Below are positions 35,916 through 44,282 of a DNA stretch of 64,000 nt, piece after piece. The notes beneath the pieces were generated by a model. That model worked only from the letters and a program-made list of their open reading frames with translations. It was not told the DNA's origin and ran no database searches. This DNA comes from Arsenicitalea aurantiaca (GTDB lineage Bacteria; Pseudomonadota; Alphaproteobacteria; Rhizobiales; Devosiaceae). The position numbers and the translations under genes were made by a program. The stretch is from the NCBI RefSeq assembly GCF_003994485.1, contig NZ_RZNJ01000003.1, positions 434,525 to 498,524 on the forward strand, written 5' to 3'. The number at the start of each line of letters is the position of its first letter. Position 1 is the stretch's first letter.

Positions 35916-37169
35916 ATGACCGCAGCGCCCGCCATCGATCCCGAAAAGCTCGACAAGCTCGCCCAGGTGGCCGTCAGGGTTGGCCTGCAACTGGCCCCCG
36001 GTCAGGACCTCATCATCACCGCGCCCGTCGTCGCGCTTCCGCTCGTGCGGGCCATCACCGAGCACGCCTACAAGGCCGGCGCCGGGCTCGTCACCGCCTT
36101 TTTCAGCGACGAGGAGATGACGCTCGCCCGCTATCGGCACGCGCCGGACCTGAGCTTCGATCGGGCCGCCGGCTGGCTCTACGAGGGCATGGGCAAGGCC
36201 TTCGGCAGCAACACGGCCCGCCTTGCCATCGCCGGGGACAACCCCCTGCTGCTCTCAAGCGAAGATCCCGACAAGGTCTCGCGCGCCAACCGCGCGCTCT
36301 CGGCCGCCTACAAGCCGGCGCTCGAAAAGATCGTCAATTTCGAGACGAACTGGAACATCGTCTCCTACCCCAACCCTTCCTGGGCTCGGCAGGTCTTCCC
36401 GGGCGAGCCCGAGGAGGTCGCCGTGCGCCGGCTTGCCGATGCGATCTTTGCGGCAAGCCGCGTCGATCGCGACGATCCGGTCGCGGCATGGGAGGAGCAC
36501 AATGCCGCCCTGCGCGCCCGTACGCAGTGGCTCAACGGCATGCGTTTTTCGGCCCTCCGCTATTCGGGCCCCGGCACCGATCTCACCATCGGGCTTGCCG
36601 ACGGGCATGAATGGCATGGCGGCGCGTCGAAGGCGCAGAACGGCATCACCTGCAATCCCAACATCCCGACCGAGGAAGTGTTCACCACCCCGCACCGGCT
36701 GCGGGTCGAGGGCACGGTTTCGAGCACCAAGCCGCTCTCGCACAATGGCACGCTGATCGACGACATCTCGGTGCGCTTCGAGGGCGGGCGGATCGTCGAG
36801 GCGAAGGCGTCGCGCGGCGAGGCGGTGCTCAACAAGGTGCTCGACACCGATGAGGGCGCCCGCCGGCTGGGCGAAGTCGCCCTCGTGCCGCATTCCTCGC
36901 CGATCTCGAAAAGCGGCCTGCTCTTTTTCAACACGCTCTTTGACGAGAACGCGGCGAGCCACATCGCGCTCGGGCAGTGCTACACCAAGTGCTTCCTCGA
37001 TGGCGCAAGCCTCACCCCCGAGCAGATCGACGCCCAGGGCGGCAACAAGAGCCTCATCCACATCGACTGGATGATCGGGTCCGACCGCATCGATATCGAC
37101 GGGATCGCCGCCGATGGCGCCATCGTGCCCGTGATGCGCTCGGGAGAATGGGCGACGCCCGTCGCCTGA
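35916..37169 (+). CDS. M29-family metalloaminopeptidase
   Basis: A 417-residue cytosolic aminopeptidase. Typical M29 motifs are PTEEVFTTPH (metal Glu region), LGEVALVPHSSPI, LGQCYTKCF and HIDWMIGSDRIDIDG. These carry the two-metal ligands. The ATG at 35916 gives the usual length; the upstream frame (from 35844) lacks homology. It lies 85 bases after the SulP gene on the same strand and may be a separate unit. Confidence 0.92.
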   Translation: MTAAPAIDPEKLDKLAQVAVRVGLQLAPGQDLIITAPVVALPLVRAITEHAYKAGAGLVTAFFSDEEMTLARYRHAPDLSFDRAAGWLYEGMGKAFGSNTARLAIAGDNPLLLSSEDPDKVSRANRALSAAYKPALEKIVNFETNWNIVSYPNPSWARQVFPGEPEEVAVRRLADAIFAASRVDRDDPVAAWEEHNAALRARTQWLNGMRFSALRYSGPGTDLTIGLADGHEWHGGASKAQNGITCNPNIPTEEVFTTPHRLRVEGTVSSTKPLSHNGTLIDDISVRFEGGRIVEAKASRGEAVLNKVLDTDEGARRLGEVALVPHSSPISKSGLLFFNTLFDENAASHIALGQCYTKCFLDGASLTPEQIDAQGGNKSLIHIDWMIGSDRIDIDGIAADGAIVPVMRSGEWATPVA

Positions 37170-37223
37170 TTTCGCCTTCATACCGATAGCGGCCGAGAAG
37201 GCCGGACGAGAGGAAACGAATAT

Positions 37224-37970
37224 ATGACCGGATCGACCCCACAGGCGCTCGGCCGCGCCCTTGCCGATGCGCGTGCCGCCCGCAAGCGCCTTTCCGCCGC
37301 GAGCCTCGAGGCCCCCACAGGGACCGCCGACGCCGCGGCCGCACAGGCTGCGCTTTTCGAGGCGCTCGGCGTCGAGGCCCAGGGCTGGAAGGTCGGCATC
37401 CGCCCCGACGGGGCCATGGCCGCACCGATGCATCCGATCCATGAGGGTGAAGATGCGGTCTTCCCCTATCGGGAGAACATCATCCTCGAAATCGAGATCG
37501 GCGTCCGGCTCGGCAGCGACCTGCCGGCCCGTGGCGAGGGCGCGCCCGCCTACGGCCATGCCGAAATCGAAGCTGCTGTCGAAACGGGGTTCCTCGGCCT
37601 CGAAGTGGTCGACAGCACGCTCGAGGAAGGCAACAAGGCGCCCTTCCCGCTGTTCCTTGCCGACCTCATGGGCAATGGCGGCTATGTCGTGGGGCCCACG
37701 CTCGAGCGTGATGCGGCACTCGCGCCTGAGGGCGAGATCGTCCTGCTGCTCGATGGCGAGGAGATCTTCCGCGGCCCGGCCGTCCACCCCAATGCCGACC
37801 CGATCGCCCCGATCCTCGGCTATGCGAACGGCCAGTTCGATCGTCTCGGCGGGCTCAAGGCAGGGCAGATCGTTACCACCGGCGCGCTCTGCATCGCGCC
37901 GCTGCCGGGGCCGGGCCTGCTCGAAGCGCGCATGAACGGCAAGGTGCTGAAGGCGCGCTTCGCCGCATGA
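37224..37970 (+). CDS. 2-keto-4-pentenoate hydratase/FAH-fold protein
   Basis: A 248-residue member of the fumarylacetoacetate hydrolase superfamily, closest in pattern to 2-keto-4-pentenoate hydratases (MhpD type). Segments WKVGIRPDGAMAAPMHPIHE, ILEIEIGVRLGSDLP (acidic metal-binding E-x-E) and GFLGLEVVDSTLEEG match the fold. The reaction would hydrate or cleave a 2-oxo acid; no aromatic degradation genes are nearby. GAGGAAACG precedes the ATG. It follows the aminopeptidase by 54 bases. Confidence 0.8.
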   Translation: MTGSTPQALGRALADARAARKRLSAASLEAPTGTADAAAAQAALFEALGVEAQGWKVGIRPDGAMAAPMHPIHEGEDAVFPYRENIILEIEIGVRLGSDLPARGEGAPAYGHAEIEAAVETGFLGLEVVDSTLEEGNKAPFPLFLADLMGNGGYVVGPTLERDAALAPEGEIVLLLDGEEIFRGPAVHPNADPIAPILGYANGQFDRLGGLKAGQIVTTGALCIAPLPGPGLLEARMNGKVLKARFAA

Positions 37971-38004
37971 GCCGTTAAGGCCAATGTGACGAAACCGACA
38001 TAAA

Positions 38005-38033
38005 AGGCGCGCGAAGCTGTCAATCGCGCGCCT
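38005..38033 (-). terminator. Hairpin upstream of the Pit transporter gene
   Basis: AGGCGCGCGA (38005-38014) pairs with TCGCGCGCCT (38024-38033) around a 9-base loop. Read on the minus strand it is followed by TTTTA, like an intrinsic terminator, but no minus-strand gene ends here. It may block antisense transcription or end the plus-strand operon inefficiently. Confidence 0.4.
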
Positions 38034-38101
38034 CATGGGCTGGCCAAGCCCGCTGCCGGTGGCTAGAGGAGTACCTCCAGCCCGCCGCTTCATGGGACAG
38101 C

Positions 38102-39610
38102 ATGGCCAAGACAGCGCTCGACAAGGACCTCGACAAGGTCGTCCGCCTCGAAACCGCCACCCATGACCTCTCCCGGTCGCTCGCCGGGCCGGGCATCGCC
38201 CTCGTCTTCCTGTTCGGCGTGCTCATCTGGGCCAGCGTCTCGGTCACCCAGGGCCCGCTCAGCACGCTCGTCATCGTCGCGGCGGTCATCGCCGCCTACA
38301 TGGCCCTCAATGTCGGGGCCAATGACGTCGCCAACAATATGGGCCCGGCGGTCGGCTCCAAGGCCCTCACCATGGGCGGAGCGCTCGTCATCGCCGCCAT
38401 CTGCGAGGCGGCCGGGGCACTGCTTGCGGGTGGCGACGTCGTCAACACGATCTCGCGCGACCTCCTGAGGCCCGAAGCGGCGATGATGGACGCGCCGCGC
38501 TTCATCATGGTGATGATGTCCGCCTTCCTCGCCTCGGCGCTCTGGGTCAATCTCGCCACTGTTGTCGGCGCACCGGTCTCGACCACCCATTCGGTGGTCG
38601 GCGGAGTGATCGGGGCGGGTGTCGCGGCGGCCGGCTTCGGCATCGTCGCCTGGCCGATGCTGACGGCGATCGTTGCGAGCTGGGTGATCTCGCCGGCGCT
38701 CGGGGGGTTCTTCGCCGCCGGGTTGCTGGCGCTCATCCGCCACACCATCACCACCCAGGCCGACCGCATCAGCGCGGCCCGCGTCTGGGTGCCGGCGCTC
38801 GTTGCGCTGATGATCGGCGTCTTCACCATGTATATGGCGCTCAAGGGCTTCAGCCGCGTCTGGCGGCCGGGCTTCGTAACCGTGCTGGCGCTCGGCATCG
38901 CGGGCGGGGCAATCGGCTGGGCCGTCGCCGTCCCCTGGGTCCGCCGGCGCTCGGAAGGCATGGAAAACCGCAACAAGCACATTGCGACGCTCTTCCGGCT
39001 TCCGCTGATCTTTGCGACGGCGCTTCTCTCCTTTGCGCATGGGGCCAATGACGTCGCCAATGCCGTCGGCCCGCTCGCAGCGATCGTTGCGGCCGCCGAA
39101 AGCGGCTCGAGCCAGACCGGCAGCGTGGTCCTGCCGATCTGGGTGCTCGCCATCGGCGCCCTCGGCATTGCGCTCGGGCTCGCGCTTTTCGGGCCGCGGC
39201 TCATTCGCACCGTCGGCGAGAAGATCACCCGGATGAACGAGATCCGCGCCTTCTGCGTCGCGATCTCGGCGGCAACCACCGTGCTCATCGCCTCGGCGCT
39301 TGGGCTACCGGTCTCGTCCACCCACATCGCGGTCGGCGCCGTGTTCGGGGTCGGGTTCCTGCGCGAATTCTATTCCAATCAGGGCCTCGTCCGGCCGCAG
39401 GTCAGCGCCAACGCCTTCATGGTCGATCCGCGGACGCTGAACGCGACCGCCGAGGATGCTCTGGCCAACGATCAGAAGCGTGAGCGCCGGCGGCTCGTAA
39501 GGCGCCAGCATGCGCTCGGCATCGGGGCGGCGTGGGTGATTACCGTGCCCGCCTCGGCGCTTCTGGCCGCGCTGCTCTTTTTCGTTCTGACCAGCCTGAT
39601 CCGGTTCTAG
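38102..39610 (+). CDS. pit: Pit-family inorganic phosphate transporter
   Basis: A 502-residue low-affinity phosphate/cation symporter of the PHO4/Pit family. The two inverted halves each carry the signature: NVGANDVANNMGPAVGS near residue 75 and HGANDVANAVGPLAAI near 315. Each half also has a TTHSVVGGVIGAG- or SSTHIAVGAVFGVG-type segment. About ten helices are visible. No Pho box was seen upstream. The stop codon overlaps that of the convergent NUDIX gene. Confidence 0.93.
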   Translation: MAKTALDKDLDKVVRLETATHDLSRSLAGPGIALVFLFGVLIWASVSVTQGPLSTLVIVAAVIAAYMALNVGANDVANNMGPAVGSKALTMGGALVIAAICEAAGALLAGGDVVNTISRDLLRPEAAMMDAPRFIMVMMSAFLASALWVNLATVVGAPVSTTHSVVGGVIGAGVAAAGFGIVAWPMLTAIVASWVISPALGGFFAAGLLALIRHTITTQADRISAARVWVPALVALMIGVFTMYMALKGFSRVWRPGFVTVLALGIAGGAIGWAVAVPWVRRRSEGMENRNKHIATLFRLPLIFATALLSFAHGANDVANAVGPLAAIVAAAESGSSQTGSVVLPIWVLAIGALGIALGLALFGPRLIRTVGEKITRMNEIRAFCVAISAATTVLIASALGLPVSSTHIAVGAVFGVGFLREFYSNQGLVRPQVSANAFMVDPRTLNATAEDALANDQKRERRRLVRRQHALGIGAAWVITVPASALLAALLFFVLTSLIRF

Positions 39611-40095
39611 GCAGAGCGCTTCAAAACGGTACCGCGCCCGGTCAGCCGGCGGTTGAGGGAAACCGCGATCTCGGCGAGCTGCCGGTCCGAGAGCAGCCGC
39701 CGCGCTTCGCGTACCGTCGCCCAGTGGCGGTGCCGCTGGTTCTTTTCGGGCCATTCCTCGAGCTGGCGATGGACCAGCATGGGGTACATCTGCACCTCGA
39801 CGAGCGAGCGGACGGCGTCGCTGCGGCGCGTCCGGTAGGACCCCACGGGCTCGGCCTCGACCTCGCCTTCTATGCCGGCCTCCTCGAACGCCTCACGCGC
39901 CCCGGTCTCCCACAATTGCAGCCCTTCCATCGGCGCGCCCTTGGGGAAGATCCAGCGGCCGCTGCGGCGCGCGGTGATGAGGAGAAACGCGACCCGCCCT
40001 TCGATCATCCGGTAGGGGACGACCCCGGCCTGCTGGGGAAGGATATCGCCGGAGACGGGCTCTGGGGAAACGACGCGCAGCAGGCTCGAAAACAT
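39607..40095 (-). CDS. NUDIX hydrolase, DIPP-like
   Basis: A 162-residue hydrolase of nucleoside diphosphate derivatives, with RWIFPKGAPMEG and the catalytic helix REAFEEAGIEG. The first acidic residue of the box (G-x5-E) is Leu here (GAPMEGL), a departure also seen in some alphaproteobacterial relatives; the metal-binding REAxEEAG core is intact. Diphosphoinositol/diadenosine polyphosphate-type substrates are possible. It is convergent with pit, the stops sharing CTAG. Confidence 0.85.
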   Translation of the reverse strand: MFSSLLRVVSPEPVSGDILPQQAGVVPYRMIEGRVAFLLITARRSGRWIFPKGAPMEGLQLWETGAREAFEEAGIEGEVEAEPVGSYRTRRSDAVRSLVEVQMYPMLVHRQLEEWPEKNQRHRHWATVREARRLLSDRQLAEIAVSLNRRLTGRGTVLKRSA

Positions 40096-40198
40096 TGGCG
40101 GCAGAAGCCCTTGGGAAAGACGTCAAAGTGATTCGTCATTCGAGGATGACGCTTCCCCGCCGGCCTGCCAAGTCCCTCGCCCCCACAAAGAGGCCGGT

Positions 40199-41401
40199 TC
40201 AGGCGGCAGGCTGCCCCATCCAGGTCATCACCGCGTCGCCCGTCATCGGCCTGCCGATGAAATAGCCTTGCGCGAAGTCGCAGCCGGCGGATTTCAGCTG
40301 GTGGAAACTCGCGAGGTCCTCCACCCCTTCGGCGACGGTTTCGAGTTCGAGACTGCGCGCAAGCCCGATAATCGCCGAGATAATGCTGCGCGCCTCGCTC
40401 GAATGGGAAGCGGCCGCGATGAAGGTCTTGTCGATCTTCACCTCGCTGAAGGGCAGCCGCACCAGCTGGCTCAGCGAAGAATAGCCGATCCCGAAATCGT
40501 CGATCGAAAGCCGCACCCCGCGGAGCCGCAGCCGGGTCATCACATCGAGCGAGCGGACCGGGTCCTGGGTCGCTCCGGTCTCGGCGATCTCGATGATGAG
40601 CCGGCCCGGTTCGAACGCACGATCCGCGCAGAGTTGCAGGAGGCAGTCGACAATCGCCGGCCGCGTCAGCGTCGTTGCGGCCATGTTGAAGGCCAGGGTC
40701 AGCCGGTTGTCGTTGATCCGCTCGGAGAGCCAGCCGATCCCCTCCTCGAGCAGCAGCACGGTCACCTCGTCGATGAGCCCGAAGCTTTCGGCGTGGGCAA
40801 TGAAATCGGCCGGCATCAGCGCGCCCAGTTCAGGGTGTTCCCAGCGCGCCAGCGCCTCGAAGCCCGCGAGCTGACCCTCCCGGCAGTTGATCTTGGGCTG
40901 ATAGACGAGGCTGAACTGGCGCTCGGCCAGCGCCCGCATCATGTGCTCTCGCGTCACGCCTACGCCGGCCGTCTGAGGCTGCGCCAACTTTCCTGCCATC
41001 GGGCGCTCGATGGGCTGGGCTATGAGCGCGCCGAGCGCGGCAAAGGAGAAGGGCTTGGGAAGGATCCCCGCGATCGAGAGCCCGTGCTCGAGCCCCAGCC
41101 GCTCGGCGGCCTCGCGCACCCGGGCCGGCGCACCGCTCGTGAGGATGATGATCTCGTCGCCGCCGCGCTCGCCGAGCTCGCCCAGGATCTCGATGCCGTC
41201 GGCCTCCGGCATGATGAGATCGAGCGCGATATGGGTCGGCCGCCAGCTGTCGAGCAGGGCGAGGAAATCCGTCCGCGCGCTCACCGACCGCGCCTCGAGC
41301 CCGATGCGCCGGCCCATGGCGGCGATCGTCGCGCCGACATCGGTGTCGTCGTCGAGAACCAGCAGGCGGCCCCCGGCCGCATCCGAACCCGTCATGGACA
41401 T
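40199..41401 (-). CDS. REC-EAL response regulator, c-di-GMP phosphodiesterase
   Basis: A 400-residue protein with an N-terminal receiver (about 12-130; DDDTD acidic cluster, phosphoacceptor Asp in ALDLIMPEADG, K in LPKPFSF). A C-terminal EAL domain follows (about 150-395). Catalytic residues are present: E in FEALARWEHP, E in IEIAETG, D-D in LSIDDFGIGYSSL, K in EVKIDKTFI and E in TVAEGVED. It should hydrolyse c-di-GMP under control of a histidine kinase. AGGAG is 7 bases from the ATG. It follows the degenerate EAL gene by about 100 bases. Confidence 0.92.
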   Translation of the reverse strand: MSMTGSDAAGGRLLVLDDDTDVGATIAAMGRRIGLEARSVSARTDFLALLDSWRPTHIALDLIMPEADGIEILGELGERGGDEIIILTSGAPARVREAAERLGLEHGLSIAGILPKPFSFAALGALIAQPIERPMAGKLAQPQTAGVGVTREHMMRALAERQFSLVYQPKINCREGQLAGFEALARWEHPELGALMPADFIAHAESFGLIDEVTVLLLEEGIGWLSERINDNRLTLAFNMAATTLTRPAIVDCLLQLCADRAFEPGRLIIEIAETGATQDPVRSLDVMTRLRLRGVRLSIDDFGIGYSSLSQLVRLPFSEVKIDKTFIAAASHSSEARSIISAIIGLARSLELETVAEGVEDLASFHQLKSAGCDFAQGYFIGRPMTGDAVMTWMGQPAA

Positions 41402-41502
41402 CTTGGTGCTCCTGGCATCTTGTGGATTTTCCCCTCTTGTTGGGGGGCTTTCAGGCTTAGGCGTAGGCTAGGCATCATTCGTGCGCCCCGGGGCGCCTCA
41501 GA

Positions 41503-42867
41503 CTACCGCCGCCGTCCGGCCACCGCGGCGGTCGCGGGCGGCGGGGGAACGTTGACCCCGAACGATCCGATCTTCGGCGTCGCCATCGCAGCGTGAATGG
41601 CCGGACCATCGATATAGGTGAACCCGGCCTCGCTCGCGAGCACGGCGAGGCCCATGGAGTTGGCATTGTGCGCAAGCGTGCTCATCTGGCTGGCGCTTGC
41701 CTGCTGTACGAAGGCCCTGAGGCGCGCCGCGAGCCCCGGTTCGGAGACCGTCGCCCCGGCAAGGTTGAGCGAGAACGCCCAGACCCCGTCGAGGCCCGAA
41801 AATTCTGCCTGCTGGGCGGGCGTACCGACTTCGATCGCGATCCATTTGACGAAGGGCCGCAGCGTCAGCACCATCAGATTGGCCCGGCGCCGCGTCGCCC
41901 CCGTGGGCAGCGCGCAGATTTCGAGCACGACGAGCTTGCGATAGGCTTCGGGGATCATGCCGAGCAGGCGCACATATTCCTTCTGGTAGGACGGGTTCGC
42001 GAGCGTCCCATAGCTGACGGGAACGACGAGGATCGTCCCGCCCCCCTTCTGGCGGACGATCCGGTGCAGCGCTTCGAGGGCACGGGTCAGCACCAGGCAA
42101 TCCATTTCCGCGAGCGTCGAGGACAGCTGGTCGGGGTCGGCAATGGCCTGGAACTGGGCGAGCGTCGTGCAGCCGGCGGTCGTTTCGAGCACCGCACGGT
42201 TGAATACGGTCGTCTGCTTGCGCGCATGCACGCCCGGCGCAAAAACGAGATTGAAGTTGCGGATCAGGGAAGCCCGATAGCGCCGCGCCGCCTGCTCGGC
42301 CTCGAACCGCATGGTCTGGAGCGAACCGGCCAGCGCCTCGATGAGCGAGCCCCCAGCGTCGCGCAGGGTCGCGCGATCGACCTCCGAGACGAACTGCTCG
42401 ACCGAGAGCACTTCTTCGATCTCGGGGAAAGCCTCGGCAAGCCGCGCCTTGACGGCCGCCGCGATCTCGCGCGAACGCGCTTCTGCCTCGGTCCGCGTCG
42501 CCCGCGCAAAGCAGATCAGGAAGGTGAAATCCCCATGCCGGCGCTGGAAATCATCTGCGCCCAGCCGTGCCCCGATCACCGCCTCGGCAAGATCGGTGGC
42601 CCTGACAGCGAGTTCGGCCCAGCGCGGACCCAGCGCTTCCCGCACGTCCTCGAGCCCCACAAGCTCGAGGCTCCCGGCCACGACGCCTCCGGACTGGCCC
42701 TCGTTTTCGCGGGTCAGCTGGCGCAGGCGGTTCTCGAAGCCGGTCTTGCCGGCGCGCTCCTGCGTACCCGAACCCTGGCGCCGGGGTGCAGGGGCCTCGT
42801 CCTCTGCGTTGAGGATGGCGCTGACGAGCGAGCCGAGGCTGGAGACGGCTTCCTTGAATCTGCCCAA
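41503..42867 (-). CDS. Degenerate GGDEF-EAL-like protein
   Basis: A 454-residue protein with no strong match by motif. Spacing and secondary pattern suggest a decayed GGDEF domain (about 43-145; HGDFTFLICF at 111-120 where GGDEF would lie) and a decayed EAL domain (about 200-430). VVLEIC (313-318) replaces the E-T/S-E strand. No E-A-L, no D-D-F-G and no A-E-G-V-E remain. The C-terminus is Pro/Ala-rich. It is probably non-catalytic, perhaps a binding or partner protein for the two neighbouring REC-EAL enzymes. The start is TTG (42867) after GGGGGA. This assignment is inference. Confidence 0.6.
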   Translation of the reverse strand: MGRFKEAVSSLGSLVSAILNAEDEAPAPRRQGSGTQERAGKTGFENRLRQLTRENEGQSGGVVAGSLELVGLEDVREALGPRWAELAVRATDLAEAVIGARLGADDFQRRHGDFTFLICFARATRTEAEARSREIAAAVKARLAEAFPEIEEVLSVEQFVSEVDRATLRDAGGSLIEALAGSLQTMRFEAEQAARRYRASLIRNFNLVFAPGVHARKQTTVFNRAVLETTAGCTTLAQFQAIADPDQLSSTLAEMDCLVLTRALEALHRIVRQKGGGTILVVPVSYGTLANPSYQKEYVRLLGMIPEAYRKLVVLEICALPTGATRRRANLMVLTLRPFVKWIAIEVGTPAQQAEFSGLDGVWAFSLNLAGATVSEPGLAARLRAFVQQASASQMSTLAHNANSMGLAVLASEAGFTYIDGPAIHAAMATPKIGSFGVNVPPPPATAAVAGRRR

Positions 42868-42925
42868 GATGGTCCCCCGCCTCAGCCGGCGAGACGACGG
42901 GGCGCCGGCGTGGTCGGTGCCCGCA

Positions 42926-44185
42926 TCATGCCGAGCGGTTCATGTCGAGGCCGTCCTCGACCCGGTTGAACCGCGCCACGAGCGCGGTCCGGAACCCCTC
43001 GAAGGGCATCGGCCGTGCAAAGAAATAGCCCTGCGCGGCATCGAATTCGGCGTCCGCGATCACCGCGAGCTCGGCCTCGGTCTCGACGCCCTCGGCGACG
43101 GTGCGCACATGGAAGCTGCGGGCCATCGCGGAAGCCGCCCGGCAGACCGCCTGCTTGCGCGGATCCGAGCCGCAGCCCATCACGAAGCTGCGGTCGAGCT
43201 TGAGCTCGGCAAAGGGCAGATCGCGAAAGCGCGAAAAGGAGGAGTAGCCGGCTCCGAAATCGTCGATCGAAAGCTCGACATTGTGGAGCTTCAGCTGCGT
43301 TGCGACTTCGCGCGCGAGCACCATGTCGCCGGTCACCTCGTCCTCGGTCACCTCAACGATGAGCCCGGGATGACCGAACGGGTCCGGCCAGGCGTCGCGG
43401 ATCATGTCCACGAAGACCGGCTTCTGCATGAGCGCGATCGAGGCGTTGATCGAGAACTTGATGCGCGAGGCAAAGAGCGGCAGCTTGGCGTGCTGGCGGG
43501 CGGCCTGCTCGATGACGAATTGCGTCATCTTCTCGTAGGCATTGGTGCCCGAGGGCGGCACGAAGGACACCGGCGGCATGATCCCCATGGCCGGGTGCCG
43601 CAGGCGGATCAGCGCCTCCGCGCCGAGCACCCGCCCGGTGCTCACCTCGCATTTGGGCTGGTACCAGAGCTCGAGCCAGTTGTTGGCGAGCGCGATCTCG
43701 ACGTCGAGTGGCGCCGGCGGGGCGATGTCGAGCACGCTCACCTGCGGCGCCTCCTCCCCCTCTCCTGCAAGTGCCGTGGCAAGATCGGGCGTGCGCAGGG
43801 GCTTGCGCAGCGGCGTCAGCATCCTGAGGCCACGCCTTGCACCGATCATCTGCACGTCGCGCAGCGTATCGTGGTCGATCCCCGAGATCAGGAGGATGCG
43901 GCCTGAGTAGTCGCGCTCGGCCAGATGGTTCAGCACCTGCACCGCATCGAGACGCCCGAGCGACAGATCGAGAATGATGAGCCCCGCGCGATACTGCTCG
44001 AGCGGCTGGAGCATGTCGCCTGCCGGATCGAAGCCGCGCACCTCGCGGTCGAGCCGTCGCACCATCTGCACGATGGTCTCGCGCACGAGCGGATTGTCCT
44101 CAATAACCGCGACGCGACGCGGATCGATCTCAGCCCCTGCTTCCATCCGGCCCTCGGTCATGACGAGTTCGGCAGTATTGGGCAC
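42926..44185 (-). CDS. REC-EAL response regulator, c-di-GMP phosphodiesterase
   Basis: A 419-residue protein with a receiver domain (about 22-140; E-D-N and the Asp in ILDLSLGRLD) and an EAL domain (about 155-410). Catalytic motifs are AEALIRLRHP, VEVTEDEV, LSIDDFGAGYSSF, LKLDRSFV and TVAEGVETE, all intact. It differs clearly from the second REC-EAL gene, so it is not a recent duplicate. The start is GTG at 44185, with AGGA upstream. It follows a hybrid histidine kinase that may phosphorylate it. Confidence 0.92.
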   Translation of the reverse strand: MPNTAELVMTEGRMEAGAEIDPRRVAVIEDNPLVRETIVQMVRRLDREVRGFDPAGDMLQPLEQYRAGLIILDLSLGRLDAVQVLNHLAERDYSGRILLISGIDHDTLRDVQMIGARRGLRMLTPLRKPLRTPDLATALAGEGEEAPQVSVLDIAPPAPLDVEIALANNWLELWYQPKCEVSTGRVLGAEALIRLRHPAMGIMPPVSFVPPSGTNAYEKMTQFVIEQAARQHAKLPLFASRIKFSINASIALMQKPVFVDMIRDAWPDPFGHPGLIVEVTEDEVTGDMVLAREVATQLKLHNVELSIDDFGAGYSSFSRFRDLPFAELKLDRSFVMGCGSDPRKQAVCRAASAMARSFHVRTVAEGVETEAELAVIADAEFDAAQGYFFARPMPFEGFRTALVARFNRVEDGLDMNRSA

Positions 44186-44282
44186 TTGGCTCGTCCTTTC
44201 GGGTTTCCTCTTAGGGATAACCCCGGTTACTTATGACTTGGTTAATCCAGCCGCTAAACTCCCGGCCTCCACCAATATTGAG

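Noticed and set aside
37981-38000. Pho box upstream of the Pit gene
   Set aside because: TGTGACG and CGACATA resemble half-sites, but spacing and sequence do not fit the 11-bp repeat.
38090-39040. Long minus-strand frame rich in Arg, Asp, Glu and Gly opposite the Pit gene
   Set aside because: The composition is typical of the reverse strand of a membrane protein gene; no homology pattern or ribosome site.
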